64,000 bases of DNA from positions 13,989,278 to 14,053,277 of the forward strand of contig CM070720.1 in assembly GCA_036346275.1 (NCBI GenBank). Reading direction: 5' to 3'. Within the stretch, counting starts at the first letter, position 1, and every line of letters begins with the position of its first letter. The DNA is from Otatea glauca (lineage: Eukaryota; Streptophyta; Magnoliopsida; Poales; Poaceae). Below, in pieces: positions 1-11,209 of this stretch. Position numbers and translations under genes: made by a program. The notes below the pieces were generated by a model. It was not told the DNA's origin. It saw only the letters and a list, made by a program, of their open reading frames with translations, and made no database searches.

Positions 1-1
1 T

Positions 2-1470
2 AACATTATTACTGAGTTCTTTCCAAATCTCCCGGAGCCGACGCTAGTATCTAATGCTGACTCTAGCAGCGATACTTCATCGTCAGGATATACTAATACG
101 AATGTAGTCGTTTCTAGCGAGGTATCGGCTTTAGAGTCTAAACTTTTTCCTTTCATTACTTCTGAATCGTTTGAGATTTGTTTTGCATCTAACTCAATTT
201 TTACCTGTTGTAGAAGTCAACTGCTCCGGCTCCATCGGGTGATAAGCAACCCAAAAAACAATCGCAGGCGACTGCCGTTACTGGTTATGCATCGGGATCT
301 TTGGGCATACAGAGCCCATCTCTATCGGACTTGGAAAAACAAAAACAACCTAGTAAGTTTTATTGTTGGCTTCCTTTTATAAAACTGTTCTTTGGCTAAC
401 CAGATCGTTTGCGTGACAATCTTCAGAGAAGAAGCGAAAATACACTAAGGCTGCTGCTAAAAAGGTTCTCAAGCCTCTCGAGCAGAGTGGTGAAAGCTCT
501 CCGACAGCATCGGCTACGGGAGAGGTAGGTGATCGTACTTTACCTAACAAATGAAATTTTAATGCATCAGCTCACATTCTATATTTATTCCCTTTAGCCA
601 ACGCAGTCTGCTCAAGTCGCGAAGATCTTAGCCGATCTTCCAAACATATCCACCGCGCCAATCCCCACACCGCTGCCAACTTCAATAGCTCCAACCATCA
701 ACCTACCAGAAGCATCAGATCCGACTGACCTGCTGGGATTTTTCCTGGCCGATCTTGACGATCTAGAGATCATGGCTACCGATGACTACGATGCAGAGAT
801 CAGAAAAATCCTTGAAGTGTCAAAAGTGGCATCGGCTGCTGTTACATCTGCTCCGGGAATGAAGGAGCGTCTTGACAAGCTCTTTGATCTAGTCATGCGC
901 CCCCAATCGAAGATCTTGTCCAACAATCAGCCGATCAGAGATGCCATGGCCGCCGTCGAAGCCGACCTTCCTCCAGAAGCCATGCAAGCCTTGCTCAACA
1001 TATGCCATCTGGATGATAAGAAGTCTGCGGTAGAGGCGGCCCAAGACCGAATTCGACGCCGCCAAGCCCGTGAAGCCGGCTAAAGCTCTTAGATGAATTG
1101 TTCTCGACGCCAAGGCAAAAAAGTAAATTTGATGCCGGCGCACTTCAGCTGAAGTCGACCAAGGAATCTCTCTCCAAGCTTGAAAAACACAAAGAAATTC
1201 CTTCTGGAAGAGTTAGCCAAAACTGAGAAACAAATCGGAGAAAACCAACAAGTTCTGGGGACCACTACATCGAAATTGAAGGAACAGAAGCTCAGTATTG
1301 CTGCGGCTGTCGATAATGTAACACAGCAATCGGCCAAAGTGAAGCCAGTGCCTGGGAATGCCAAAGACGACGAACGTCTCTTGGATGAAATTCAAGAGAT
1401 CATTGCCAAGGCAGCCGGCGCTCTGTCGGCTTTGGGCGTGACTCTTCCCGGATCGGGCCTCCAGTATTGA
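2..1470 (+). pseudogene. Spliced antisense gene of the Tat element (C-terminal part)
   Basis: Four exon pieces can be read on the plus strand, opposite to gag-pol: 2-121, 214-352, 427-524 and from 598. Each intron has GT and AG ends (122-213, 353-426, 525-597), and the reading phase is kept across all three. The last exon is open to a stop at 1083. The coding sense then continues in other frames to about 1470, so the 3' part is frameshifted. The protein is rich in Ser, Pro, Lys and Ala, followed by a probable coiled coil (1180-1400, many E, K, L, Q). Related grass elements carry an antisense ORF here, often with a plant mobile domain. That domain would lie left of the window and I cannot see it, so the function is unknown. 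The regular splicing suggests it was once expressed from its own promoter. Confidence 0.7.
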
Positions 1471-1664
1471 ACTGTAAAACTTCGATGGTTGTTTTGAAAA
1501 CATGAGTCTTGAATGTTTGTTCTGAATGTTTGTAACTTAACTTGTTTATGTTTATAATCGGCTGTTTAACCGATTTATATTCTGCTATACTTCCTGAGTT
1601 TGCAATCTTTTCAGCCGATTAACAGTATCGTGTTAATCTTGGCTCTGAACCTGTCTTTAATCGA

Positions 1665-2849
1665 CTAGGCTCCAATCCAAACACTAGGGTAATATTTCTT
1701 CAAGTATTTTCCGTTAATAGCTCTTGGCAATGCATATCCTTCTAGCGTTTCCAGTAAGTACGAGTTTCCACCGACTAGCCGATTAATTTTGTATGGCCCT
1801 TCCCACGTAGGTGACTATTTTCCAAATCGGTTATCCTTAGAACCAACTGGCAATATTGTTTTCCATACAAAATCGGCTTGATCGAAAGACTTAGGCATGA
1901 CCCTTTTATTGTATGCACTTGCAACTCTGATCTTATTCTTCTTAAGCCGATCAAGCGTAGACAAACGTAGCTCTGCTAACTCGTCCAAGTTATCGATCAT
2001 TAAATCATTGTAATCTTGAGCCGACAAACCATTTTGTCTGGCTATTCGTATCGACTCAATGTTAATCTCCACGGGTAGAACGGCTTCTTGTCCATACACC
2101 AATTGGTAAGGTGAAATCTTCGTCGATCCGTGATAAGATAGCCGATAGGCCCAAAGTGACTCTGATAGAGTTGAATGCCAATTCCTTGGCTTTTCATCAA
2201 TTTTTCTTTTGATCAGCTTAATTAGTGTTTTATTAGACGACTCGGCCTATCCATTAGCCTGAGCGTAATATGGCGAAGAGTTTAACAATTTAATCCCTAG
2301 ACTCATTGCGTAACTCTGAAACTCGTTTGACACGAATATCGTGCCTTGATCGGTCGTGATTGTTTGCGGTATTCCAAACCGATGGACGATATGCTCATTC
2401 ACAAAACTAATCGCCTCAACACTGGTCACCTTTTTAAGTGGTATAGCCTCGACCCACTTTGAGAAGTAATCGGTTGCGGCCAAAATAAACTTGTGGCCCT
2501 TACTCGAAGCAGGAAATATTTGGCCGATTATATCTATTCCCCAACCTCTGAACGGCCAAGGTTTGATGATTGGATGTAAAGCCGATGCTGGTGCTAATTG
2601 TATGTTGCCAAACTTTTGACATGTTTGACATCCTTTATAATACTTGAAACAATCTTCTAACATCGCCGCCAAAAATAACCCGCTTAAATCGAGCATCCAT
2701 TTCATCTTATGTGCCGATTGATGAGAACCACAAATGCCTTCGTGTACTTCACCCATTGCCACCCGTGCTTCCTCGGCCTTAAGACATCTTAACAACAAAC
2801 CTTCCATAGTCCAATAATATAGTATATCGTCCATAATGACGTATTTCAA
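1665..2849 (-). pseudogene. Integrase of the Tat element, with stop codons
   Basis: The zinc-binding HHCC region is recognisable near 2760-2620 (HEGICGSHQ, then CQTCQ). The catalytic core follows: first Asp in WGIDIIG near 2545 and second Asp in TTDQGT near 2355. The frame stops at about 2247, immediately before the segment expected to hold the catalytic Glu. The sense resumes in the C-terminal part (2102-1815, starting MVYGQEAVLP). A further in-frame stop lies at about 1815 before the natural end at 1665. The protein would insert the cDNA into the host genome. With two stops this copy cannot make a full enzyme. It joins the second RNase H region upstream. Confidence 0.85.
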
Positions 2850-3360
2850 CGCTTGTTGCCGTATCTTTCGTTCCGTTGGCTTGGATGGATCGACTAGATA
2901 ATTTTTTATCTGCGTTCTTCAATCGGCAATATCCGGCACATGATTCGCCTTGTCTACGATTCGATCTCGACTTCGCCGTAATCTTTATATCCCGATGCTT
3001 GCCGAGCTAAAGTATTAGCTCTATCGCTCAATTCTCGAGGAATATGACCGATGAGAAAATGATGTAAAAGAGTCGATGATCTCTAAACATTGTTCTAAAT
3101 ATTTCAAGAGCACTTCATCTCGACATTGGTATTCTCCTTTATTTTTGCACCACTAACAGCGAATCACCATATGCTTCAACAGCGCTCACTCCAATATTTT
3201 CCAGCAATTGCAAGCCTTTGAGTAACGCTTCGTACTCGGCCTGGTTGTTTGAGCATCGGCTATTTAGCCGAAATGCGAATTCAAAGTTATGCCCCTTGGG
3301 TGAAGTGAGCACAATACCGATACCATCACCTTCCCCACATACTGATCTGTCAAAGAATAG
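2850..3360 (-). pseudogene. Second, archaeal-type RNase H domain of the Tat element
   Basis: Between the RT/RNase H frame and integrase the minus strand encodes, in broken frames, a segment with the motif NNQAEYEALLKGL (about 3260-3220) and a following D in YGDS. These are hallmarks of the additional RNase H that Tat-lineage elements carry besides the ordinary one. Frames are interrupted near 3130 and 2930. It would help remove RNA from the RNA/DNA hybrid or process primers. It sits in the usual place for the lineage. Confidence 0.65.
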
Positions 3361-4974
3361 CTACCATGGTGCGACCAAGACTAAATTTGCCGCTGTGTCA
3401 TGTCCTGTTATAAAATCGGCTAGAACTTGTCCTTTGACTGCTTTGGCCGATTCATATGATAAGTCGAACTCGACCAAGGCGTAATCCCATTTGCCAAGTC
3501 GACCCCGCAGAATAGGAGCTGACAATATATATTTTATAACATCGGTTTTGCAGATCACTTTACAAGCCGATGCTAATATGTAGTGCCTTAGTTTTGTGCA
3601 CGAGAAGGACAAGGATAAACATAGTTTTTCGATAAAAGGGTACCTGACTTCTGTGTCCAGCAACCGTCGGCTTAAATAAAAGATAACCCTTTCTTTACCA
3701 TGCACCTCTTGTGCTAAAACAGCTCCAATAGTATCTTCTTCGGCCAAGACATATAATCTGAAAGGAATCCCTTTTTGAGGTGCAGCCAAAACTGGAGGGT
3801 TGGACAAATACCTCTTGACTTCGTCGAAAACTTTCTGCTGATCAGCTCCCCATATAAATTCCTCATTCTTCTTTAACTTCAGCAATGGAGTAAAAGCACG
3901 AATCCTACCGGAGAGGTTTGAGATGAACCGACGGAGATAGTTAATTTTGCCGATCAACTTTTGTAACTCGTTTTTGCATGTCGGTGGTTCAGTATTGGCT
4001 ATGGCCTTGACCCTTGTTTGACTGACCTCGATCCCTCTTTCATGCACCATGAAGCCTAAAAACTGTCCAGCCGACACGCCAAACGCACACTTGTAAGGAT
4101 TCATCTTCAAACCGTGCAATCTTATGTTCTTAAACACCCTCTCTAAGTCGGCCAGATGTCGCAAATCTTCTGAAGATTTTACCACTACATCATCAATATA
4201 AATTTTGATAATGTGGCCGATTAAATCGTGAAAGATCAGATTCATTGCCCGCTGATACGTTGCTCCAGCGTTTTTCAAGCCGAAAGTCATCACTGTCCAC
4301 TCGAACAATCCTATTGCACCAGGACATATGAAGGCTGTCTTCGGTATATCGGCTTCCGCCATGAGTATCTGGTTATACCCGGCATTACCATCCAGAAAAC
4401 TTATGATCTTATTCCCTGATGCAGCATCGATAAGCATATTGGCTATAGGCATCGGATATTCATCTTTTGGCGTTGCTTTGTTCAAATCTCTAAAATCGAC
4501 GCATACTCGAAGTTTTCCATTTTTCTTCATAACTGGAACGATGTTGGAAACCCACTCCGCGTATCGACAAGGCCTGATAAATTTTGCTTCCAACAATCGT
4601 TCTATTTCTTCTTTTATAATTTGGTACAATGCCGGATTGAAACGCCTCGGATATTGTTTAAACGATCGATAACCCGATTTTATAGGTAGCCGATGTTCCA
4701 CAAGCTGACGGCTTAATCCAGGCATTTCGTGATATTCCCAAGCAAAACAATCCTTATAATCCTTAAGGATTTTTATTAGTTTTTCTTTGTGCTTTACATC
4801 CAAATTTGCACTAACAAAAGTTGGTCTTTTTCTATCACCGCTACCTATATTGACTTCTTCAAGCAAATCAGTGGACGTGAATCCTTGACCTAACTTTTCA
4901 ATTTCTTCAAAGTCTTCGATGGCTTCGTAGCTATCCGTTGTTTGCTGATAGCTTTGCATTTTATCTTGCAACAC
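3361..4974 (-). CDS. Reverse transcriptase and RNase H of the Tat element
   Basis: This is the best preserved frame of the element, 537 codons open. The N-terminal part is the linker and RT fingers (LPIKSGYRSFKQYPRRF; KKNGKLRVCVDFRDLNKATP). The palm motif is YIDDVVVKS, with both catalytic aspartates present. RT thumb and connection follow, then an RNase H start (LYVLAEEDTIGAVLAQE) and the end near DFITGHD, which leads into the second RNase H. Translation is expected as part of a gag-pol polyprotein, so the apparent start Met at 4974 is not a real start. No stop is present in the domain, unlike the neighbouring protease and integrase segments. Confidence 0.9.
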   Translation of the reverse strand: MLQDKMQSYQQTTDSYEAIEDFEEIEKLGQGFTSTDLLEEVNIGSGDRKRPTFVSANLDVKHKEKLIKILKDYKDCFAWEYHEMPGLSRQLVEHRLPIKSGYRSFKQYPRRFNPALYQIIKEEIERLLEAKFIRPCRYAEWVSNIVPVMKKNGKLRVCVDFRDLNKATPKDEYPMPIANMLIDAASGNKIISFLDGNAGYNQILMAEADIPKTAFICPGAIGLFEWTVMTFGLKNAGATYQRAMNLIFHDLIGHIIKIYIDDVVVKSSEDLRHLADLERVFKNIRLHGLKMNPYKCAFGVSAGQFLGFMVHERGIEVSQTRVKAIANTEPPTCKNELQKLIGKINYLRRFISNLSGRIRAFTPLLKLKKNEEFIWGADQQKVFDEVKRYLSNPPVLAAPQKGIPFRLYVLAEEDTIGAVLAQEVHGKERVIFYLSRRLLDTEVRYPFIEKLCLSLSFSCTKLRHYILASACKVICKTDVIKYILSAPILRGRLGKWDYALVEFDLSYESAKAVKGQVLADFITGHDTAANLVLVAPW

Positions 4975-5068
4975 CTATAGTGTTTTTCTTTTCCCCATCG
5001 TCGTAACACTTCGTTTGCTCGATCAAAGGTGCCAGGCTTGACACTGATCGGCATGAGCCCTGATTTGC

Positions 5069-6300
5069 TTACGCATATGAAATCACAATCGTCCAGCGCA
5101 TTGCCCGATATGCAGCCAGCTTCTTCGTGTTGCCAATTCGCGTCGGAGCTAGCCATGGCGATATGGGCCGATGTGTCGGCTGCAACGACCTCAACTTATT
5201 CTCCGTTCCATTGGACAAGCGCTTGATGCATAATCGATGGGATACAGCAGTTAGCATGAATCCAATCCCGACCGAGCAAAGACTGCGTAGTTTCCTTTGG
5301 CGTCAATCACAAAAAATGCTGTCGGCAAAGTCTTGCTACCGACGGTCAGTTCTGTGACCATGACACCTTTTGCCTCTGTAGGGTCGCCTGTAAAGTCATT
5401 CAGAACCATGTTAGTTTTGATTAAATCTTCATCAGACTTACCCAATTTCTTGCATGTTGTGTACGGCATCAGGTTCACCGTGGCGCCTCCGTCTACCAGC
5501 ATCCTTGATATCGCCTTGCCATTTATATACCCTTTTAGATACAATGGTTTCAGATGCCGATGGTCATCTTTGGGCTTTTCAAATATGGCGCTCTGAACGC
5601 CGGAGCACAACTGAGCAACTACCTCTTTGGCCGATTCAGTTCTAACTTTGAACTCAGCCGGCAATGTGAACACCATGTTAATATCCATGGTCGGCGTGTC
5701 ATCTTGAATCATGGGAGAATCCAAGTCATCAGCCGATTCGAAATCTTCTTCGGCTTGTTCTTTTCTTCTCCACTCTTTCTTGACGTATTTGATTGGACGA
5801 AATTCATTAAACGTTTCGTCTCTCTGTTTTTCGGCATCGGCCTCACGGATCTCTTGAGTCCTTAGCCTCTGAAGCTGTCGTCGTTGTGATCGGCTCAGGC
5901 CAGATTGACACCACCTGGGTTTGGGTTCTACCGGCTTCCGCATTTGGCCAGCTAAATCTTCTTGATTAGAACTGGGCTCGTGTATCTTGATTTGACTAAG
6001 TTCTTGATCCGGTTTGGATATTCTCTCGTGGACAGGCCTTCTATCACTTCTGCCTTGCTCTCTAATCGGCCCAGACAGCCTATCTCTGGCCGATTGCCTT
6101 GGCCCATCGTCTCGGGGATAATGTTCCATCGGGCAGGTGTATGGTGATGGCAACGCTACTCCTCTTTCCCAGCAAAACTGCCAAAAGGGACACCTTCTAT
6201 GTGCCCTCTCCACATTCTCGGTGTGGTACAAGTTATCCGATCGGTGAGCCTTATACCGTGGTCGGCTATTCATCCTCTCGTATTTCTCCATTAATTGCAA
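5069..6300 (-). pseudogene. Protease region of the Tat element, frameshifted
   Basis: The minus-strand frame 6300-5251 begins with a Cys-rich stretch (CPFWQFCWERG) seen in many grass gypsy polyproteins, passes a charged linker, and reaches the aspartic protease motif LVDGGATVNLMP near 5480. The motif DGGA in place of DSGA is normal for this lineage. The frame is lost at about 5255 and the sense continues in a second frame to 5069 (IKRLSNGTE), so at least one frameshift separates protease from RT. The enzyme would mature the polyprotein. Confidence 0.8.
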
Positions 6301-8534
6301 AAATGTTGGCCCTGACCGTTTTGCTGGCTGCCTTAATGGAGACTTTTTCTGCTTTGTACCATTTACCTACCTGAGGATTCCCTTTGGGTTTGATGGTTCT
6401 TGAATTTTTTCCTTCACGATCGGCTTCTATTTGTAAGGAGCCGATTGTAATCTTCGGTGTTTGATCGCCGTTCGAGCTTGATTGGATGTTGACTTGTCGA
6501 TCTTTTTTCTGCTCGTCATGGATCGGCTCTTTTCCTTTAGCCAAACATTGTACCATGTTGATGGGAAACGGATCAACATCGACTTGCATGGTCGGCTCAT
6601 CAGCAAACTTCAACCGACCATCCTCAATAGCAGATTGGATCTGTTGACGGAAGATATTGCAGTCATTAGTGTTATGCGAATAAGAATGATGCCACTTGCA
6701 ATACCTGCGTTTTTTGATCTCATCGGGTGATGGTATCACATGTCCTTCTGGCAATCGTATTATCTTTTCTTGCAGAAGTAAATCAAAAATACGATCGCAC
6801 TTTGAAACATCGAAAGAGTACTTAACCTCCGACTTGTTCCTAGTCGGCTTAAGCCACGAACAGACTAAGGACTTTTTGAATCCTTTTACCCATTCGGCTA
6901 TGTTTATTTCTGCTTCCTCGTCTTCCGATGAGTCACTTGGACAATACTCAACCATATTGACTTTAGCCTTGTCCTTTTCTTTGTTATTGTTATTTTTAAA
7001 TCTATCTTTGAACACTTTATTATCAGTGAATCAGCTCTCTTGAGCCGATACGCGATGCAATAAGTGGCTCAGGTCGGTGAATTCTTGTCCTCCGAATTTC
7101 TCCCTAAGTGGCGGAATCAAACCTTGAAATGCTAAATCGGCAAGTTGGTTGTCGGGCAATGTGACGCTAAAACACCGATTCCTAATTTCTCTAAATCTTT
7201 TGATGTAATCCATTACCGATTCCCCAAACTTTTGCCGCACAGAACTCAGATCTGAAATCCTAAGCTCCAAACTGCCTGAAAATAAGTATTCATGAAATCG
7301 GCTTTCCAAATCGTTCCATAAATGGACCGAATTCGGAGGCAAGCAAGTAAACCAAGTAAACGCTGCCCCAGACAGAGACAACGGGAATAGTCTAATTTTA
7401 AGCCTGTTGGACTGGGCCGCTTCACCGCATTGCGCGATAAAGCGTCCAACGTGTTCCAGGGTGGTGATGGAATCACCCCCAGAGAATTTGACGAAGTCTA
7501 GAACTCTGAAGTTATGAGGGTAGAGCATGCGATCTATGTAATCGGGATACGGCTTTCTATAGCCAATAACCTTTCCTTTTGGTTGTATGCCGAATTGGTC
7601 CCTCAAAACGGCAGAGATCTGATCGGCCCAATTAGCATTATCGGCCATAGCAGGTCCTTGATAATATCTGTCATAATCGGCGTTCTACCCCCTGAGTGCG
7701 AGCTCGGGTTGCCAATTATGCTGTCCTGCCGGTGCGCAATCATATTGCTCGTGCCGATTACGTCTGACTTGGGGTTCCGGGACTGGGACAAATGGTTCTG
7801 AGTATGTTACTACCTTGTGTGGACCTGGATTTCTCAGCAGGGTGGGTTCTTGTGGGAATCTCTCGGAGCCAATCGGCTGTGAAACCGATTGGGGAAAAGC
7901 GTAAAACGGAGCCGACGGCGGTAAATTGATTGATGCATCTAACTTAGCAGCGTCGGTATAGGAGTGGTAATGGCTCACCCCACTTGACCGAGGGTCCCTA
8001 GGCAATATGACCGTGGGTTGTGTAGGCATCATGGTAGGGGGTGAGGTTATAGCCGATGGTTTAGGATCGGCCAGTGTGCTCTGCGTGTTTTGCGGTACTG
8101 AAAAAACAGGATAATTTGGCAGAGATTGCAATGGGTCGAGTAGACTTCCTGACGAGACCAACTCCTGGGCTATAGATTTAACGCTATTTGCTATCATTGG
8201 CTTAAACGTTGTTACGAGAGCCGATGATTGGTTTATCAAAGCGTGGTGCACAGACTGATTAATCATAGCCGATAATTCGGCTTGAGTAGGCAGATATCGG
8301 CTTACCTGATCTGTTACACCTGCATCTCCCAGGGCGTTGACCGTCGGCAGGGCGGATTTTTGAGTGACGCCGCGTCTAGTTTTTCTGATAGCAACTTAGC
8401 ATCATCTCTTCCAGCGCAGCCTTCCGAGCTTCAATTTCTTGACGTTGCTCTGCAGATAAATCGTCCATTGTTGGGACGATTATAGCCTCTGCGTTGAGAT
8501 CTGATGGTGGAATCGACTTCCCTGATGAAGACAT
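6266..8534 (-). pseudogene. Gag of the Tat element, interrupted
   Basis: The most plausible start is the ATG at 8534-8532 (MSSSGKSIPPS), immediately downstream of the primer binding site. The sense runs through three open pieces: 8534-8376, 8266-7685, and 7648-7031 joined by sense to 7015-6266. The middle holds the retrotransposon gag core (PLSLSGAAFTWFTCLPP; FRPIx-like repeats). The third piece carries an atypical CHHC knuckle (YCKWHHSYSHNTNDC), normal for Tat gag in place of CCHC. The protein forms the virus-like particle and binds RNA. Breaks near 8370 and 7020-7690 argue for decay, unless some are sequence errors. Confidence 0.8.
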
Positions 8535-8540
8535 TACGTG

Positions 8541-8557
8541 TCCCACTGGGCGTGCCA
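8541..8557 (-). promoter_or_regulatory. Primer binding site of the Tat element
   Basis: On the minus strand, four bases after the LTR end, the sequence TGGCACGCCCAGTGGGA starts with TGG, complementary to a tRNA CCA end. Its position between LTR and gag start fits a minus-strand primer site. I cannot say which tRNA it matches. Confidence 0.75.
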
Positions 8558-8561
8558 AGAG

Positions 8562-9208
8562 TGTTGGCGTCAAAAACTTGATGTAGGGTTTACAAAGAAC
8601 ACACCGCATTTAACACAGTTGAGCGTGCCAATCGATTTGACTCAGAATCGACAAGGTAAAAATATAAAATTCAATTAAAAGCCGATCGTCAAAATCAATC
8701 GGCTTGGACTCAATCAGCTTGAAGCCGATTAAGATCAAGGTAACAAGATAAATCTAATTAACCGATTAAGGCTAATCAGACGATAAAGGCAGATCGATTC
8801 TGAAGAAGGCGATGCGCAACAAAATCAGAACAAATCGAACCTGGGGTGTAATTGACGAAGATCAACAATCGGCGATGCGCAACTTTATTGATCAAGATCG
8901 ATTACAAAGGCTAAATTACAGAAGCTACTCCTAGTTGACAGGAAAAGTAGAAAAAGTAAAGACTGGTTGATTGTATTGTGTTGATGATCCCTTTGCAGTT
9001 CGTTTTGGTCCTTCTTTTATACCCTCGGTCGATCGTGTCCTGTTACAACACGCTTCAAGTCCGTTTCGTATCGGCCTTATCTCGGACGGTTATTTTAAAA
9101 TCTTGCAGTTACCAAAATATCTCCAAACCTTTCCATCATGTCCGTTAATTTCGTATCTTTGACTTTATTGCCGATTTTGACCAAATTTACTAAATTTTGG
9201 TGCAAACA
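8562..9208 (-). repeat. 5' LTR of the Tat element
   Basis: This 647-bp repeat has ends TG and CA. Its first and last 14 bases are near-inverted copies (plus strand TGTTGGCGTCAAAA and TTTTGGTGCAAACA). The primer binding site flanks it on one side and ATACG, a likely target duplication, on the other. It is rich in GCCGAT and ATCGGC words. A TATA box lies at 9015-9022. Confidence 0.85.
9015..9022 (-). promoter_or_regulatory. TATA box in the Tat LTR
   Basis: GTATAAAA on the minus strand, inside the LTR and about 450 bp before its 3' end, so it is placed to drive the gag-pol transcript. Confidence 0.6.
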
Positions 9209-10330
9209 ATACGTCCTGCAACTTTAAAGCTGTGCATATGCACGGACTCATGACGAAGTACAGCTAGTACAGCAAACCAGCGCATCATCCGTATTGTAAT
9301 ATAATTATATGATAATTTGAGAAAGAGAGTTGTTGGCGATATACTGAGGGTCTGTTTGGATACGCGGATTTAATTAGAGGCTAATCTAAAAACTAAGCAA
9401 CCCCTGAGTGTACACTAATTTGTGAGCCTACATGTATCATAAGAAGTTTGTAAACATATTAACTTTGACACATATGTACCTACATTTTTTGTTTGATAAA
9501 ATGACAGCAAGGGTGTTATTCTTCAAATTATTCTACTGTTCATCACATCTAGTATTACACGACTATATAATTGAATACAGACATATATATACAGTAAGCA
9601 GTACAGCATGTAATTAAGATGAGTAACAGTAAACACGAAAGTCTGATCTTATTCATGTGCTGGCAACCTAAGCGCCTCTCTGTCGGCCAGTTAAATGTCA
9701 TATTTCAGTTAAAACAAAATGTACAGCAAGCAGATGAATTCTCACTGTAATGTTTGTCAGACCGAAACAACTTTGATGAAAAAAAAAACTTCCTGTTGAC
9801 TAGGATTAACCAATGTATGGTAAAGATAGCATGATTTCTTTATTCAAGCTCAACCTGCTCTTTTTCAAAACACAGAAGAAAGCTCACCCACAATGTTCGG
9901 AACAGCATAAAGTGGTTAGAGAGCGATCACTCCGTCCTGTAACGCTTCTCTTACAACTGATCAAAAGGAAATCACGCAACTCAAAAAACAGAATTGCTAA
10001 TATCTGCCGCGTGATATTTTTTGAAATCAGTCGATTTTCTTCCCTATGGTCTGCTTGGAGATTGTGCTCCGCCTGGCGGCCTCTTTTTCTCTGACAGCGG
10101 CGGCGACAAGTTTGGGTAAGGGATTGTCGGATTAGTGTTTAGATTCACCAGGGCCGACTGTAGAGGGAGACAGAGGTAGTGGCGGCTCGACGATGGGTGG
10201 CGGAGGCGGCGGTGCGGTGAGGTGGGGAAGAATGGGCGCTAGCGATGGGGAGGTGGAGGCGAGTGGTGCTGGCAGATGCTTTGGGAGGTGGTAACGGTAG
10301 GGGAGGAGCTCGTAGGGTGACCCTCACCGA
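9209..10330. other. Spacer without recognised genes
   Basis: AT-rich sequence to about 10020, then a GC-rich stretch (10020-10330) resembling grass 5' leader or first-exon DNA, but with no frame I can support. At about 9350 the words GGGTCTGTTTGGATACG look like the terminal inverted repeat of a common grass MITE. I could not find its other end. Confidence 0.4.
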
Positions 10331-11209
10331 TTGTTGGGATCTCAATATGTAAATTTGAACCCTCCGTACATTATTAGACCTTATAAGGCTTAAACTCTAA
10401 GATAACAGGAGCGGAATGGAAAACTTTGTATATAACTCATCAATATGGCATAGGCAATAGTAACTCACCTCCTTGTGGAACTCCTCCTTCATAGGGGGTA
10501 TATACTCCTCTTCAATTGATGAATTTGTTGCGGCAATAGTGAGTACATAAAACACTCAATAAGTTTGTGTACATAGTGCAATTCTCCTATAACTATATGC
10601 AAAGCTTATTCCAAAGAATGGCTAATATGGTTATTTTGCGGTAAATCAGTATTTTTAATTGAATACAATAAATAGATTTTAATGACAGTAAAACAAATAA
10701 TAACAAAGCTTTCATGTATTCTCAAAATAAACTGGTTCACAGCCTAAACAAATTCCATTATTTCTATTGTCACACAGCCGTTCTTCCTAAATTTTATTTT
10801 ATAAAATCTAACCCTTGATTGAAATTCTCAAGTATTGTCCATAACTGGAGACACGACTATTCAAATAGGTTGGCACTCTGCAGAGGTTATACACTTTACA
10901 CACAAGATATGATCAATCTTATAATGTCAGCCAAAAGATATAACTATCGATGTGTGACTAAAAATATCATAATAAATTCTTTCAAAAATTCTATCCGAAC
11001 ATAGATACTCCTGATAAGCCTGATCTCATTATCCCTCCCTTACACAGAGTAGAAGAATAAGAGAGACTCATCGTTGGACTAGAAACAATCACTATTTAAA
11101 ATGTGGAGCCACTGCAACACACACCTTCTCTAACCACACAGACTACTTGGTTATCTAGCTAAGACATCACATGTCAAGACTCGGTAACTTAGTGAGTGAA
11201 AGACCATGT
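10331..11209. other. AT-rich repeat-like sequence
   Basis: Begins TGTTGGGATC, a typical LTR-like start, with the words GGAGCGGAATGGAAAAC and many short AT tracts. It has no coding frame. It may be part of a degenerate LTR split by the Sirevirus-like LTR that follows. I cannot define its ends. Confidence 0.35.

Larger units (their letters stand above)
1..9208 (-). mobile_element. Tat-lineage Ty3/gypsy LTR retrotransposon, left end outside window
   Basis: Read on the minus strand the order is LTR (8562-9208), primer binding site (8541-8557), gag, protease, reverse transcriptase with RNase H, a second RNase H, and integrase ending at 1665. A gene on the opposite strand (2-1470) follows. This order, the second archaeal-type RNase H and the antisense gene downstream of pol are known traits of the Tat lineage (Grande, Retand and relatives). 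The 3' LTR should lie left of position 1. The bases after the LTR are ATACG, the expected right copy of a 5-bp target duplication, but the left copy cannot be checked. Coding regions contain stops and frameshifts, so this copy is probably non-autonomous. The words GCCGAT and ATCGGC are strikingly frequent throughout. Confidence 0.9.

Noticed and set aside
9340..9420. Possible MITE starting GGGTCTGTTTGGATACG
   Set aside because: Only one end resembles a known terminal repeat. No inverted partner or target duplication was found within 1 kb.
10145..10345. Open minus-strand frame in GC-rich DNA that could be a host exon
   Set aside because: Composition is low-complexity (Pro, Ala, Ser, Thr, Arg) and other frames are open too. 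No domain, start context or continuing exon was visible.
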